In this document: positions 16,521 through 26,498 of the stretch, in pieces
Position numbering within the stretch: position 1 is the first letter of the stretch
Layout: each line of letters starts with the position of its first letter
Assembly: GCA_025153445.1 (NCBI GenBank)
Contig: JANZNS010000001.1
Span: 558,001-622,000 of the forward strand
Direction: 5' to 3'
Source of the DNA: Marinobacter sp. BGYM27
GTDB taxonomy: Bacteria; Pseudomonadota; Gammaproteobacteria; Pseudomonadales; Oleiphilaceae
Length of the DNA: 64,000 nt
Made by a program: the position numbers and the translations under genes
The notes under the pieces: model-generated
Databases searched by the model: none
Told to the model about the DNA's origin: nothing
The model's input: only the letters and a program-made list of their open reading frames with translations

Positions 16521-17972
16521 ATGGCCAAATCAACCGTATTGATCGTCGAGGATGACCAGGACCTGCGTGAAGCGCTGGTGACCACCCTGGAGCTCGCAAA
16601 ATTTCAGGTTCGCGAAGCGGATTGTGCTGAGCAGGCGCTTGAGCGACTGGCAGAAGGTGCTGTCGATCTGGTTGTCAGCGACGTCAACATGCCGGGACTT
16701 TCCGGTCACCAACTGCTTGCAGAGGTGCAGCGTCTGTATCCGGGGCTGCCGATGATGCTGATCACGGCTTACGGCCAGATCAGTCATGCGGTATCCGCCA
16801 TGCAGTCCGGTGCAATCGATTATCTGGTCAAGCCCTTTGAGTCACAGGTGCTGGTTGATGCGGTGTCCCGCGTGGTTGGCGGTACAACGCGCAAGAGTGC
16901 CGATGAGCCGGTGGCGGAAGATCCTGTCAGCCAGCGCATGTTCCAGCTGGCGCGCAAGGTAGCCGCAGGCGATTCTACCGTGATGATTTCCGGTGAGAGT
17001 GGCACCGGTAAAGAGGTGCTGGCGCGTTATATCCATCAACACTCTCCGCGCGCAAATGCACCGTTTATCGCGATTAACTGTGCGGCCATTCCGGAGAATA
17101 TGCTTGAAGCCATTCTGTTTGGCCACGAGAAAGGCGCTTTCACCGGTGCCCACGCCTCGTCGCCGGGTAAGTTCGAGCAGGCCAACGGTGGCACGATACT
17201 GCTTGATGAAATATCAGAAATGGATCCGGGGTTACAGTCAAAGCTGCTGCGGGTGTTGCAGGAGCGCGAAGTGGAGCGTGTGGGCGGTCGCAAAACCATC
17301 CAGCTTGATGTTCGTGTGCTGGCGACCACCAACCGTGATCTTGCCGAATATGTCCGGGAAGGTCAGTTCCGCGAGGATCTGTATTATCGACTGAGCGTTT
17401 TCCCGATGCAGTGGCAGCCGCTGCGGAAACGCCCAAGGGATATAATGCCGCTGGCGCGGCACCTGTTGAAGCAACATTGCAGGAAAATGAAACTCAACGG
17501 CATCAGCTTTGGTCGCGACGCAGAGCAGGCGCTTAGCGCCCATCCCTGGCCGGGTAACGTGCGGGAGCTGGATAATGCTATTCAGCGCGCACTGGTGCTA
17601 CTGCAGGGTCAGACCATAGTGGCTGATGATCTCTGTCTTGATATGGGAATTACCGGCCTGGCGCCGCGCAACCCGGCTCCGGAAGCGCTCAGGCCCGTAC
17701 TGGCATCAGTGCAATCTTCACCCGATGATGGCGCGGCGGCTGATGCGGAATCGGCAGCGATGTTAGCTGACGCCGAGGCGGATAGCGGTTCCCTGGGGCA
17801 GGAGATCAAGCAGCGCGAGTTTCGGATTATTATTGATGCGCTGCGCCGGGAGCGTGGCCGTCGCAATCGTGCAGCTGAACAGCTGGGGATTAGCCCGCGA
17901 ACCCTGCGCTACAAGTTGGCCCAGATGCGTGACTACGGTATTGATCTGGAATCCGAGTTGGCGATGGCCTGA
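16521..17972 (+). CDS. fleR: FleR, flagellar sigma-54 response regulator
   Basis: NtrC-family regulator of 483 residues. The receiver domain (1-120) has phospho-acceptor Asp in LVVSDVNMPG, Thr/Ala in LITAYG and Lys in YLVKPFE. The AAA+ domain has [14 protein letters not shown] and TILLDEISEM, and a Fis-type helix-turn-helix is at the end (NRAAEQLGISPRTLRYKL). It is partner of FleS and activates sigma-54-dependent class III flagellar genes. The start at 16521 has GGAGG five bases ahead; the frame is open further upstream but only as overlap with fleS. A strong terminator follows. Confidence 0.96.
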   Translation: MAKSTVLIVEDDQDLREALVTTLELAKFQVREADCAEQALERLAEGAVDLVVSDVNMPGLSGHQLLAEVQRLYPGLPMMLITAYGQISHAVSAMQSGAIDYLVKPFESQVLVDAVSRVVGGTTRKSADEPVAEDPVSQRMFQLARKVAAGDSTVMISGESGTGKEVLARYIHQHSPRANAPFIAINCAAIPENMLEAILFGHEKGAFTGAHASSPGKFEQANGGTILLDEISEMDPGLQSKLLRVLQEREVERVGGRKTIQLDVRVLATTNRDLAEYVREGQFREDLYYRLSVFPMQWQPLRKRPRDIMPLARHLLKQHCRKMKLNGISFGRDAEQALSAHPWPGNVRELDNAIQRALVLLQGQTIVADDLCLDMGITGLAPRNPAPEALRPVLASVQSSPDDGAAADAESAAMLADAEADSGSLGQEIKQREFRIIIDALRRERGRRNRAAEQLGISPRTLRYKLAQMRDYGIDLESELAMA

Positions 17973-18049
17973 GCCAGTTTTGATGTGGATGTGTCGCTGA
18001 ATCCAGCGATTGTGTTGTGATGTTATACCTTCTGAACTAACTCCTTCGT

Positions 18050-18075
18050 ACGGCACCTTCGGGTGCCGTTTTTTT
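18050..18075 (+). terminator. Rho-independent terminator of fleSR
   Basis: ACGGCACC-TTCG-GGTGCCGT is a perfect 8-bp stem with a stable UUCG loop, followed by six further T. Confidence 0.95.
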
Positions 18076-18116
18076 GTTGCCCGAATTCGCCCACCAAAAG
18101 ATTCTGGCGGTTGCCA

Positions 18117-18130
18117 GTCAATATATTGTC
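18117..18130 (+). promoter_or_regulatory. FleQ-box-like site upstream of fliE
   Basis: GTCAATATATTGTC matches 12 of 14 positions of the recalled FleQ box and sits about 65 bases upstream of the sigma-54 promoter, a normal enhancer position. Confidence 0.45.
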
Positions 18131-18194
18131 GTGTGCCTTGGCCGAGAAGCTCTATTCTTGTTTAAGGCTATGAAATAAATAGTAAAAACAATAG

Positions 18195-18210
18195 TGGCCC
18201 ACCAATTGCT
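18195..18210 (+). promoter_or_regulatory. sigma-54 promoter of the fliE operon
   Basis: TGGCCCACCAATTGCT has TGGC at -24 and a perfect TTGCT at -12 in the right spacing, 70 bases before fliE. Confidence 0.87.
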
Positions 18211-18278
18211 TTTAGTTCATTAACACTCGTTCATCGTCGGGCCGGGCACATAGCGTGCGCGACCAGGGGGAATCAAGC

Positions 18279-18647
18279 ATGGTCCAGCGGACAGACATCA
18301 ACAGCGTACTCTCTGACATCCGTTCTCTGCGGTCGCAGATGATGCAAAATCAGCGCATTGAACATGACAACAACATCAACGGTGCCGTTGACAATGTTCG
18401 TAAAACGGATAAATCCCAGCAGCCGCCGGGGTTTGGCGAGATGCTCAGTCAGGCGGTCAATCAGGTCAACGACTTGCAGTCCACCTCAACAGCAATGGCG
18501 ACTGCATATGAACAGGGTGATCCGAATGTGGATATCACACGGGTCATGATCGCATCACAAAAAGCATCAGTGTCTTTCGAAGCGCTGACCCAGGTGAGAA
18601 ACCGGGTTGTGCAGGCTTATGAAGACATCATGAAAATGCCGGTTTAA
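18279..18647 (+). CDS. fliE: FliE, flagellar hook-basal body adaptor
   Basis: Protein of 122 residues linking the MS ring to the rod. The C-terminal FliE signature is plain: [16 protein letters not shown], then [37 protein letters not shown] (given here in outline), where KASVSFEA and the final IMKMPV are diagnostic. The ATG at 18279 is used because GGGGG lies eight bases ahead; a GTG upstream lacks one. First gene of the fliEFGHIJ-hsb operon behind a sigma-54 promoter. Confidence 0.96.
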   Translation: MVQRTDINSVLSDIRSLRSQMMQNQRIEHDNNINGAVDNVRKTDKSQQPPGFGEMLSQAVNQVNDLQSTSTAMATAYEQGDPNVDITRVMIASQKASVSFEALTQVRNRVVQAYEDIMKMPV

Positions 18648-18662
18648 TAGCGGAGCACTCCC

Positions 18663-20372
18663 ATGGCAACCCTACCCGCTGAAGCAACAGTCAATACGCC
18701 GATGGCCAGCAGTGATGATGGTTCGGAAAGCCAGAGCGATCTGTTGTTCGGTTTCAATCGTCTGACGCTGTTCCGCCAGATTGGCCTGATGATCGGCCTC
18801 GCCGCCAGTGTCGCCCTCGGTGTGGCGGTGGTGCTGTGGGCGCAGGAACCGAACTACCAACCCGTGGTGGGTGATCTGTCGGCCTACAATCCGCAGGAAG
18901 TCACTGACATTCTGGATCAGGCTGGCATCGAGTATCGGATGGAGCCGCGTTCAGGTGCTCTATTGGTTGCGGCGGATGATGTCTATAGCGCCCGCCTGAA
19001 ACTTGCAGCTGCCGGTGTCACCGACGAGAAGACCCTGGGTTATGAAATACTGGACCAGGAGCGGGGACTGGGAACCTCCCAGTTTATGGAGAAAATAAGC
19101 TATCGTCGTGGGCTCGAAGGCGAGCTCGCCAGAACGATTGCCAGCATGAAAGGGGTGCGCAGCGCCCGTGTACATCTGGCCATTCCGGAGCGGTCCGTAT
19201 TTGTTCGTGATGCCCGTCAACCGACCGCATCGGTCTTCCTCGATGTGTTCACCGGTCGTCGTCTCGGTGAAGAGCAGATCTCGGCTATCGTCAATATGGT
19301 GGCGGGCAGCGTTGCGGAAATGAATGATGCGGATGTCACCGTTGTCGACCAGTCCGGCAACCTGCTCACCCAGCGGGAATCAGACAACAACCGTCAGCAG
19401 ATGCAGGACCAGTACGAGTATGGCTCGCGGGTGGAGGACAAGCTCACCAAGCGCGTGGCGAGTATTGTCAGTCCGATTGTCGGCGAAGGCCGGTTCCGTG
19501 CCGAGGTATCCGCCGATCTGGACTTCGCGGCAGTCGAGAAAGCCGAGGAGCTCTATAATCCCGAGCAGAAAGCCGTTCGCTCAGAACGTGAGTTGACCGA
19601 GCAGCGTGTCAACGGCGGCGCCGGCGGTATTCCCGGTGCGCTCAGTAACCAGCCTCCGGGAGCGGCAACCGCACCGGAAGTCGCGGGTACTGCTGCTAAC
19701 GGACCGGATGCTGCCCAACCGGCACCGCCGGTGAATACCCGGACCGAGTCTACCCGTAACTACGAAATGGACCGGACTGTCAGCTATGTTCGCCATGAGC
19801 AGGGCAAAATCGAGCGATTGACTGTCGCCGTTGCAGTTGATGACATGAAGGTGGTGGATCCGGCTACCGGTGATGTCAGTTATCAGCCCTGGCCCGAAGC
19901 TGACTTGCAGCGTCTGACATTCCTGATTCGTGATGCCGTAGGCTATTCCGCAGCCAGAGGCGACAGCGTGACGGTAATGAACACTGCATTTGCCCAGGAA
20001 GCGGAAGTGCAGTTCTCTGAGCCGTCATTCTGGGAGCAGCCCTGGTTCTGGAACCTGATGAAGCAGGTGCTGGCGGGGCTGGTTATACTGGTCCTGGTAC
20101 TTGGATTGCTCCGTCCGACGCTGAAGAGTCTCTCCGGAGGTGGTCGCCAGGGTCGCGATCGGTCACTGGAGGACGATGACGGGTATGATGGTCTTGAAGG
20201 CGCGGATAGCGATAGCGCATTGCGCAGCGCTATGGATCGCAGTGATGACCTGCTGTTGCCGAGCGCCGGTGGCGGCTATGATAGTCAACTGAACGCGTTG
20301 AAAGGCGTTATCGCTGAAGACCCGGCACGGGTTGCACAGGTCATGCGCCAATGGGTGAATGTTGATGAGTGA
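18663..20372 (+). CDS. fliF: FliF, flagellar MS-ring protein
   Basis: Inner-membrane ring protein of 569 residues. The first membrane segment is at about 40-58 (GLMIGLAASVALGVAVVLWA) and the second at about 462-482 (VLAGLVILVLVLGLL). Between them lie the YscJ-type ring-building domains (DILDQAGIEYRMEP, FMEKISYRRGLEGELARTI, VRSARVHLAIPE) and a disordered Pro/Ala-rich insert. The C-terminal tail ALKGVIAEDPARVAQVMRQW binds FliG. It forms the base of the rotor and export gate housing. Its last bases overlap the start of fliG. Confidence 0.97.
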   Translation: MATLPAEATVNTPMASSDDGSESQSDLLFGFNRLTLFRQIGLMIGLAASVALGVAVVLWAQEPNYQPVVGDLSAYNPQEVTDILDQAGIEYRMEPRSGALLVAADDVYSARLKLAAAGVTDEKTLGYEILDQERGLGTSQFMEKISYRRGLEGELARTIASMKGVRSARVHLAIPERSVFVRDARQPTASVFLDVFTGRRLGEEQISAIVNMVAGSVAEMNDADVTVVDQSGNLLTQRESDNNRQQMQDQYEYGSRVEDKLTKRVASIVSPIVGEGRFRAEVSADLDFAAVEKAEELYNPEQKAVRSERELTEQRVNGGAGGIPGALSNQPPGAATAPEVAGTAANGPDAAQPAPPVNTRTESTRNYEMDRTVSYVRHEQGKIERLTVAVAVDDMKVVDPATGDVSYQPWPEADLQRLTFLIRDAVGYSAARGDSVTVMNTAFAQEAEVQFSEPSFWEQPWFWNLMKQVLAGLVILVLVLGLLRPTLKSLSGGGRQGRDRSLEDDDGYDGLEGADSDSALRSAMDRSDDLLLPSAGGGYDSQLNALKGVIAEDPARVAQVMRQWVNVDE

Positions 20373-21414
20373 GAACAATACTCAAGCCGCACCGGCTGAG
20401 TCAGCGCCGGCCAAGCCCCGGCGCAAGATTCCGCGGGTCGAGCAGGCCGCGATTTTGCTGATGTCTCTGGGCGAAGCGGATGCTGCCCAGATCCTCAAGC
20501 ACATGGGGCCGAAAGAGGTTCAGCGTGTGGGCGTTGCCATGGCGCAGATGAAAGACGTGAGCCGGGACGACGTCAAATATGTGCTGGATGAATTTGTCGA
20601 GGCCGTTGGCGGGCAGACAGGTCTGGGGGTCGGCAACGACGACTATATCCGGGCGATGCTGACCCAGGCACTGGGTGACGACAAAGCATCCAGCCTGATC
20701 GACCGTATCCTGATCGGCGGCAATACGACCGGTCTGGATACTCTCAAATGGATGGAGCCCCGCGCCGTCGGCGATATCATTCGTTATGAGCACCCTCAGA
20801 TTCAGGCGATTGTGGTGTCCTATCTGGACCCGGACCAGGCCGCCGAAATTCTGGCAACACTGGACGATAAGGTGCGCCTTGACGTCATGATGCGTGTGGC
20901 CTCGCTTGAAAGTATTCAGCCTCAGGCCCTCCAGGAATTGAACGACATCCTTGAGAAACAGTTCTCCGGTGGCTCAGCCGCCCAGACCAGCCGTATCGGC
21001 GGGGTCAAGCGTGCTGCGGATATCATGAACTTCATGGATCGCAGTATTGAAGGCGGCCTCATGGATTCCATCAAGGGGATGGATCCGGATCTGGCGACCA
21101 CCATCGAAGATCTCATGTTTGTCTTCGACAACCTCAAGGATATTGATGATCGGGGCATACAGGCCCTGTTGCGTGAAGTATCCTCGGAGGTTCTGGTGAT
21201 TGCGCTGAAGGGGTCGGACGAGGAAGTGAAAGACAAGATCTTCAAGAACATGTCCAAACGGGCTGCTGAATTGCTGGCAGACGACCTCGAAGCCAAGGGG
21301 CCGGTGCGTGTCAGTGAAGTTGAATCTGCCCAGAAAGACATCATCACGATTGCCCGCCGTATGGCAGAAGCGGGTGAAATCACCCTTGGTGGTTCCGGCG
21401 AAGAAATGATGTGA
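20365..21414 (+). CDS. fliG: FliG, flagellar motor switch protein
   Basis: Rotor protein of 349 residues that transmits torque from the stators. It shows the FliF-binding N-domain (KIPRVEQAAILLMSLGEADAA), the EHPQ motif in IIRYEHPQIQAIVVSYL, and the torque helix region MFVFDNLKDIDDRGIQALLREV with the charged residues. The ATG at 20365 is preferred because GGTGA lies six bases ahead; an ATG six bases upstream has no room for one. It overlaps the end of fliF and the start of fliH. Confidence 0.97.
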   Translation: MSENNTQAAPAESAPAKPRRKIPRVEQAAILLMSLGEADAAQILKHMGPKEVQRVGVAMAQMKDVSRDDVKYVLDEFVEAVGGQTGLGVGNDDYIRAMLTQALGDDKASSLIDRILIGGNTTGLDTLKWMEPRAVGDIIRYEHPQIQAIVVSYLDPDQAAEILATLDDKVRLDVMMRVASLESIQPQALQELNDILEKQFSGGSAAQTSRIGGVKRAADIMNFMDRSIEGGLMDSIKGMDPDLATTIEDLMFVFDNLKDIDDRGIQALLREVSSEVLVIALKGSDEEVKDKIFKNMSKRAAELLADDLEAKGPVRVSEVESAQKDIITIARRMAEAGEITLGGSGEEMM

Positions 21415-22355
21415 TGAAGAATAAAAGTCATCGCGATCGCATTCCGTCTGAAGAGCTGACCGCTTACGAGCGCTGGGAACTGCCCTTGCTCGATGAGCAT
21501 GGCAACCAGCGCCCGCATTCGCGCGAAGAGGAGCGGGAAGTCAAACCCCTGACGGCGGCTGATCTTGAGGCGATTCGTCAGGAAGCCTGGCAGGATGGTC
21601 ACAAAGAAGGGCGTGAAGCCGGCTATGCTGAAGGCCTGGAATCGGGGCGCAATGACGGCCTCGCCGCAGGGCGCGAAGAAGGCACTGTTGAGGGACGCGA
21701 ACAGGGCCACAGCGCCGCCCTGGATCAGACCCGTGATGAAGTGCAGCAACGCCTCGCCCAGCTTGAATCTGTCATGGCTGAGTTGGTTGACCCTATCCAG
21801 CGCCATGAAGATGAACTCGAAATCGCGTTGTTTAACCTGGCGACCGTCCTGGCCCGCGCAGTGGTTTACCGTGAACTTAAAACGGACTCGTCCCAGATAA
21901 AAAAAGTCGTTCACGACGCCTTGTCCAGTTTGCCATCAACCCGTGAAAATGTGCTTATCCGCGTCAACCCGGCAGATCGTGAATGGGTGGCGGAAGTGGC
22001 GGATCGCTTCGAAGCAGAGTCCCGCATTACCGAAGATGACGCTATTTTACCGGGCGGCTGCAAGGTGGAAACCCGGCATAGTCTGGTCGATTTCACTATA
22101 GAGAAGCGTTTTCAGAAAGCCGTCCAGCGCATGCTGGATCAACAGCTTGATGGCGATCCGTCGGGCGACAACGCCGAGTTGGACGCCATGATGGGTGACC
22201 TGACCGACTTTCATGGTGATCTGCTTCAGCAACCGGAGGAAGCGTCGGAAGCCCCACCTTCGGAGACCTCAACAACACCTCCTGAGCACCCATCCATAGA
22301 CGATAGCGAAGCCACTGAATCCCGGGAGCGTGATCGTGACGAGCCCATTGGCTGA
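21414..22355 (+). CDS. fliH: FliH, flagellar export ATPase stator/regulator
   Basis: Cytoplasmic regulator of 313 residues that binds FliI and tethers it to the C ring. The N-terminus is charged; then comes the GxxxG repeat tract typical of Fli[20 protein letters not shown] and following GRxxG-type units (about residues 60-110), which forms a long helical dimer. The C-terminal ATPase-binding domain (about 150-240) follows. The last 60 residues are acidic and Pro/Ser/Thr-rich, longer than usual and probably disordered. ATG and a preceding GTG both overlap the fliG stop; the ATG is taken. Confidence 0.93.
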   Translation: MKNKSHRDRIPSEELTAYERWELPLLDEHGNQRPHSREEEREVKPLTAADLEAIRQEAWQDGHKEGREAGYAEGLESGRNDGLAAGREEGTVEGREQGHSAALDQTRDEVQQRLAQLESVMAELVDPIQRHEDELEIALFNLATVLARAVVYRELKTDSSQIKKVVHDALSSLPSTRENVLIRVNPADREWVAEVADRFEAESRITEDDAILPGGCKVETRHSLVDFTIEKRFQKAVQRMLDQQLDGDPSGDNAELDAMMGDLTDFHGDLLQQPEEASEAPPSETSTTPPEHPSIDDSEATESRERDRDEPIG

Positions 22356-23700
22356 CCGGCTGCGCCGGCTTCAAAGCTTTTTACCTCAGGATATCGAACC
22401 CGAACTTTCTGGCCGACTGACTCGAATGGTCGGGCTGACCCTCGAATGCGTCGGCTGCCCCATGGTTGTCGGGGACCGCTGCGTGATCCAGGGGCAGGGC
22501 ACAGGCAGTGTTGAGGCTGAAGTGGTCGGGTTTGAGGACGATCGGGTCTATTTGATGCCGCTCACGGCTATCGAAGGCCTAAGACCGGGGGCCAGAGTGG
22601 TGCCGCTTTCCGCTGCCAGTCGTGTCCCGGTTGGGCCAGAATTGCTGGGGCGCGTCGTGAACGGCACGGGCGCGCCTCTGGACGGTAAAGGTGCGCTCAG
22701 GGCCGAGTCGCAGGTCGGCCTGAGCGGCGATATCATCAACCCGCTGCACCGCGCACCCGTGCGTCAATCCCTTGACGTGGGGATTCGAGCCATCAATTCG
22801 CTGTTGACGGTGGGGCAGGGCCAGCGTCTGGGGCTTTTTGCCGGTAGTGGTGTTGGCAAGAGTATGCTGCTGGGAATGATGACCCGCTTTACCGACGCCG
22901 ATATTACAGTCGTTGGACTGATCGGTGAGCGGGGTCGTGAGGTCAAGGAATTTATTGAGGACATCCTCGGGGAAGAAGGTCTTGAGCGATCGGTCGTGGT
23001 TGCATCCCCGGCGGATGATTCACCGCTGATGCGTTTGCGTGCTGCGATGCTGACGACTCGCATTGCTGAATACTTCAGAGACCAGGGCAAACGTGTGCTC
23101 TTGTTGATGGACTCGTTGACCCGCTATGCCCAGGCACAGCGGGAGATTGCGCTGGCCGTCGGCGAACCGCCGGCCACAAAAGGCTATCCACCCTCGGTGT
23201 TCGCCAAGCTCCCACAACTGGTTGAGCGCACCGGTAACGGCAAGCCCGGTGGAGGTTCCATAACCGCTTTTTATACCGTGTTGACCGAAGGTGATGACCA
23301 GCAGGATCCGATTGCCGACGCCGCACGGGCGATACTGGATGGCCACATCGTCCTGTCCCGACGGTTGGCGGAAGAGGGGCATTATCCGGCGATCGATGTG
23401 GAAGCCTCCGTCAGTCGGGTGATGCCGCAAGTCACCGCCACTGACCATTTCAAAAAGGCTCAGGCCTTCAAGCAGACCTTTGCCCGCTATCAGCAGGCGC
23501 GAGACCTGATCAGCGTCGGCGCCTACGTGCCCGGATCGGATCCGGAAACAGACTACGCGATTGAACGAATCGACGATATGCGCGCCTTTCTGCAGCAGGG
23601 CCTGAAAGAAAGCGCGCCGCTGAATGAGTGCATTGCCCAGCTCAAAGCCGTGTTGCCGGACAGGAAAAATGCCGGCGACGCCCGGCAGGGGGCTGAATGA
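22336..23700 (+). CDS. fliI: FliI, flagellar export ATPase
   Basis: Hexameric ATPase of 454 residues energising flagellar type III export. Walker A is in [17 protein letters not shown] (about residue 170), the catalytic Glu in [13 protein letters not shown], Walker B in [18 protein letters not shown], and the family block [18 protein letters not shown] is intact. A GTG start is chosen at 22336 with GGGAG seven bases ahead; a GTG six bases upstream is too close to that site. It overlaps the end of fliH and its stop overlaps fliJ (ATGA). Confidence 0.97.
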   Translation: MTSPLADRLRRLQSFLPQDIEPELSGRLTRMVGLTLECVGCPMVVGDRCVIQGQGTGSVEAEVVGFEDDRVYLMPLTAIEGLRPGARVVPLSAASRVPVGPELLGRVVNGTGAPLDGKGALRAESQVGLSGDIINPLHRAPVRQSLDVGIRAINSLLTVGQGQRLGLFAGSGVGKSMLLGMMTRFTDADITVVGLIGERGREVKEFIEDILGEEGLERSVVVASPADDSPLMRLRAAMLTTRIAEYFRDQGKRVLLLMDSLTRYAQAQREIALAVGEPPATKGYPPSVFAKLPQLVERTGNGKPGGGSITAFYTVLTEGDDQQDPIADAARAILDGHIVLSRRLAEEGHYPAIDVEASVSRVMPQVTATDHFKKAQAFKQTFARYQQARDLISVGAYVPGSDPETDYAIERIDDMRAFLQQGLKESAPLNECIAQLKAVLPDRKNAGDARQGAE

Positions 23701-24140
23701 AACCCCGGTCTGAGCGCTTGAAAGTGGTTCTGGCGCTCGAGCAGCGCAAGGAAGATCAGGCACTGACGGTCCTCACGGCGGCTCGCCAAAAACTGCAATC
23801 ACACCAGCAACAGCTTGATGATTTGAAGCGTTACCAGGCGGATTACCGTCAACAGATGCGCCAGGGGCAGCAGGGTGTTGTATCCGTGGCCAAGCTACAG
23901 GGTTGGCAGGCATTCATTGCCCAGCTGGACGTGGCTATCAGCCAGCAGGAAAAGCAGGTTCAGCAGGCGACGGTGGCCTTCGAGAAGGCGCGTGCCGGCT
24001 GGCGCGAGGCGTACGAGCGCAAGCAGGGGATGTCCCGTCATATTGATGCCTGCAAAGCCCAGGAGCTGCGTGAGCGGGATCAGCACGAGCAGAAGCAGGC
24101 GGACGAAGCAGCCGGTCGCATGCACGCCCGCCGTCGCTGA
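23697..24140 (+). CDS. fliJ: FliJ, flagellar export chaperone / ATPase stalk
   Basis: Coiled-coil protein of 147 residues, the usual size for FliJ, which sits in the FliI ring like a rotary stalk and escorts chaperones. It starts [21 protein letters not shown] and continues as one long charged antiparallel coiled coil with Gln-rich turns, ending in a basic RMHARRR. Start overlaps the fliI stop. A 170-base gap follows before the regulatory module. Confidence 0.93.
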   Translation: MKPRSERLKVVLALEQRKEDQALTVLTAARQKLQSHQQQLDDLKRYQADYRQQMRQGQQGVVSVAKLQGWQAFIAQLDVAISQQEKQVQQATVAFEKARAGWREAYERKQGMSRHIDACKAQELRERDQHEQKQADEAAGRMHARRR

Positions 24141-24311
24141 TACCGACAGGTTTGCTCATTACCTTGATGTCGCTCATTTCTTCCCGGCAAACTCACGGTG
24201 CATTTACTTGAGTTTTAGCTATTCTCACAATTACGCTTGTTCAATTAATCTCAGAATCAGCGCTTTTACTAACATCACCCTCTCGCCAAAGAGGAAGACG
24301 GAGGATATGGC

Positions 24312-24617
24312 ATGGCGATTCAATCGCGGCGCAGTGAGGACGGCCGAACACTGGTTATCAGTATTGATGGCCGATTTGATTTCAGCTCTCACCAGAGTTT
24401 TCGCGATGCCTATGAACATGGCGATCAGCAAGTGAACGATTATGTGATCGACATGTCAGACACAACCTACCTCGACAGCTCGGCTCTGGGCATGTTGTTG
24501 TTGCTCAGGGATTATGCCGGCGGGGATGCCGGTCGGGTACGCATCGAAAACTGCAACAGTGATGTAAAACGCATTCTGTCGATTTCGAACTTCGAGCAGT
24601 TATTTTCCATAAAGTAG
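24312..24617 (+). CDS. hsbA: HsbA-like STAS anti-anti-sigma factor
   Basis: STAS-domain protein of 101 residues. The phosphorylatable Ser is in DTTYLDSSALGMLLLLRDY (about residue 56), the hallmark of SpoIIAA-type antagonists. In Pseudomonas HsbA is dephosphorylated or phosphorylated by HsbR and then binds either FlgM, freeing FliA, or a diguanylate cyclase, choosing between swimming and biofilm. GGAGG lies seven bases before the ATG. The position between fliJ and fliK, followed by hsbR and hptB, is the one I recall from Pseudomonas putida and relatives. Confidence 0.87.
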   Translation: MAIQSRRSEDGRTLVISIDGRFDFSSHQSFRDAYEHGDQQVNDYVIDMSDTTYLDSSALGMLLLLRDYAGGDAGRVRIENCNSDVKRILSISNFEQLFSIK

Positions 24618-24633
24618 ACCTGAGAGGCACCGA

Positions 24634-26439
24634 TTGGAAAGTCCGGACATGGATGAAAGGGCAAACAGCGTCGACGCGGCATCGGAGGCAGACGAGGCGG
24701 ATGGCGATCCGCTAAGGATCATCATCGCTGATGACAGTCACAGTGATCGCCTGATCCTGCAGGCGATGGTGCGCCGGCTCGGGCACCAGGTCATACTGGC
24801 TGAAGACGGCTACGAAGCCGTGGAGCTTTTCCGCGAACACCATCCCCAAATTGTATTGCTTGATGTGATGATGCCGCGCATGGACGGGATGGACGCGGCC
24901 CGCCATATTAAAGCGCTGGCGGGTGACACGCTGGTTCCAGTGATTTTTCTCACATCCCTGTCTGATGCCGATGCGCTGGCCCGCTGCCTTGAAGCGGGCG
25001 GCGACGACTTTCTGTCCAAGCCTTACAACCGCACCATCATCGAAGCCAAAATCAACGCCTTCAACCGGATGCGCTTGATGCACCGGACCCTGAGTGTTCA
25101 GCGTGATCTTATCCGGGCTCACAATGAGCAATTGCTGACAGAGCAGGATATCGCACGCAGGGTATTCGAGAATATTGCGCACACCGGTTGTCTGGATGCG
25201 CCGAATATCAACTATCACGTTTCCCCCATGTCGGTTTTCAACGGCGATATCCTCTTCGCCTGTCCTCGGCCATCTGGCGGAATGAATGTGCTCATTGGTG
25301 ACTTTACCGGTCATGGCTTGCCAGCCGCGATTGGCGCAATGCCGGTTGCCGAAATATTCTATGGCATGACCAGCAAGGGTTTTCACAGCGGAGATGTGCT
25401 TCGGGAAATCAACCAGAAGCTCGCCCGGATCCTGCCCAGTGATATGTTCTGTTGTGCTGCGTTTATGGAGTTCGATTTCCACAGCGGCAGCGTGAATGTC
25501 TGGAACGGTGGCCTGCCAGCCGGCTTCCTGCTGCGCAAAAATGGCCGCCGCGATTCGCTGCCCTCTACCCATCTTCCTCTTGGCGTGCTGTCGCCTGAAC
25601 GCTTTTCAGCGGAGGTCCAGCAATACCGGGTCAATGTGGGCGATACGGTATTGTTTGCAACAGATGGCGTACTGGAAGCGGAGAACCATGACGCGGATAT
25701 GTTCGGTGATGCCCGCTTGCATGCGGCGCTGGATAGCGCGTCGGGCCAGCGTCCGCCGCTCAGGGCCTTGTTGGACAGTGTCAGCGACTTTACCGGTGAC
25801 CAGCAAAGCGGTGATGACCTGACGCTGGTCTCCGTTGATATTGTGCCGGCAGCTGATCTTGAAGAATTGCCTTTGCGGGTAGCCGCTTCAGCGCTGAGCG
25901 GCCCTGCACACTGGGTATGCGAGTATGAAGTCACCGGCGAGACTCTGGCGAACTTCAATCCCTTACCGCTGTTGCTTCACATCTGCATGGAAGTACCGGC
26001 CTTGCGACGCAGCAGTGGGGAGGTGTATACGGTCTTGTCAGAGCTTTATACCAACGCCCTTGAGCACGGGGTTCTGGAGCTGCCATCTGACTGGAAGGAT
26101 TCAGCTGAGGGCTTCGGGCGCTACTATGCAGAGCGCGAACGCAGGTTGAAATCGACTGGCGGACATCGTATCCGCTTCCGGCTGGAACATGAGACCACGG
26201 GGAAAGAAGGGCGCCTTAAAGTAATCTGTCAGGATACCGGCGCCGGCTTTAACTATACTGACCAAAAGAGATCCGCTCTGGATCATGATGGATACACAGG
26301 GCGGGGCCTCGCGCTGGTGCGACATCTGTGTACAAGTGTCCGCCACCTGGGCGCGGGGAACGAAGTTGAGGCAGAATATCACTGGTCATTGAACCGGCAG
26401 CCGGAGGTTAAGGGATCGCCGGATAACGAGTCCCGATAG
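24634..26439 (+). CDS. hsbR: HsbR-like response regulator / PP2C phosphatase / anti-sigma kinase
   Basis: Three-domain signalling protein of 601 residues. An N-terminal receiver (about 25-145) has phospho-Asp in IVLLDVMMPRMDG and Lys in FLSKPYN. A SpoIIE/PP2C-type phosphatase (about 200-405) has metal Asp residues in VLIGDFTGHGLPAA and LFATDGVLEAE. A C-terminal HATPase of the RsbW type has its N-box in LSELYTNALEHGVLE and GxGF-like residues in DTGAGFNY. It should set the phosphorylation of the adjacent STAS protein under control of HptB. A TTG start with GAGAGG six bases ahead is used; ATG at 24649 is the alternative. Confidence 0.9.
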   Translation: MESPDMDERANSVDAASEADEADGDPLRIIIADDSHSDRLILQAMVRRLGHQVILAEDGYEAVELFREHHPQIVLLDVMMPRMDGMDAARHIKALAGDTLVPVIFLTSLSDADALARCLEAGGDDFLSKPYNRTIIEAKINAFNRMRLMHRTLSVQRDLIRAHNEQLLTEQDIARRVFENIAHTGCLDAPNINYHVSPMSVFNGDILFACPRPSGGMNVLIGDFTGHGLPAAIGAMPVAEIFYGMTSKGFHSGDVLREINQKLARILPSDMFCCAAFMEFDFHSGSVNVWNGGLPAGFLLRKNGRRDSLPSTHLPLGVLSPERFSAEVQQYRVNVGDTVLFATDGVLEAENHDADMFGDARLHAALDSASGQRPPLRALLDSVSDFTGDQQSGDDLTLVSVDIVPAADLEELPLRVAASALSGPAHWVCEYEVTGETLANFNPLPLLLHICMEVPALRRSSGEVYTVLSELYTNALEHGVLELPSDWKDSAEGFGRYYAERERRLKSTGGHRIRFRLEHETTGKEGRLKVICQDTGAGFNYTDQKRSALDHDGYTGRGLALVRHLCTSVRHLGAGNEVEAEYHWSLNRQPEVKGSPDNESR

Positions 26440-26498
26440 CTCGCCTTGTTTGTAAATTGAGCTGGCCGAAGAGTCGGGACGATAATGTGGAGGTGATC

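Larger units (their letters stand above)
17973..18278 (+). other. fleR-fliE intergenic control region
   Basis: 306 bases containing, in order, the fleR terminator, a FleQ-box-like site (18117-18130) and the sigma-54 promoter of fliE (18195-18210). No additional gene is seen. Confidence 0.6.

Noticed and set aside
20922-21914. Minus-strand open frame of 330 codons antisense to fliG and fliH
   Set aside because: It is fully covered by two certain genes, has no recognisable domain, and its composition is that expected from the reverse complement of a coding frame.
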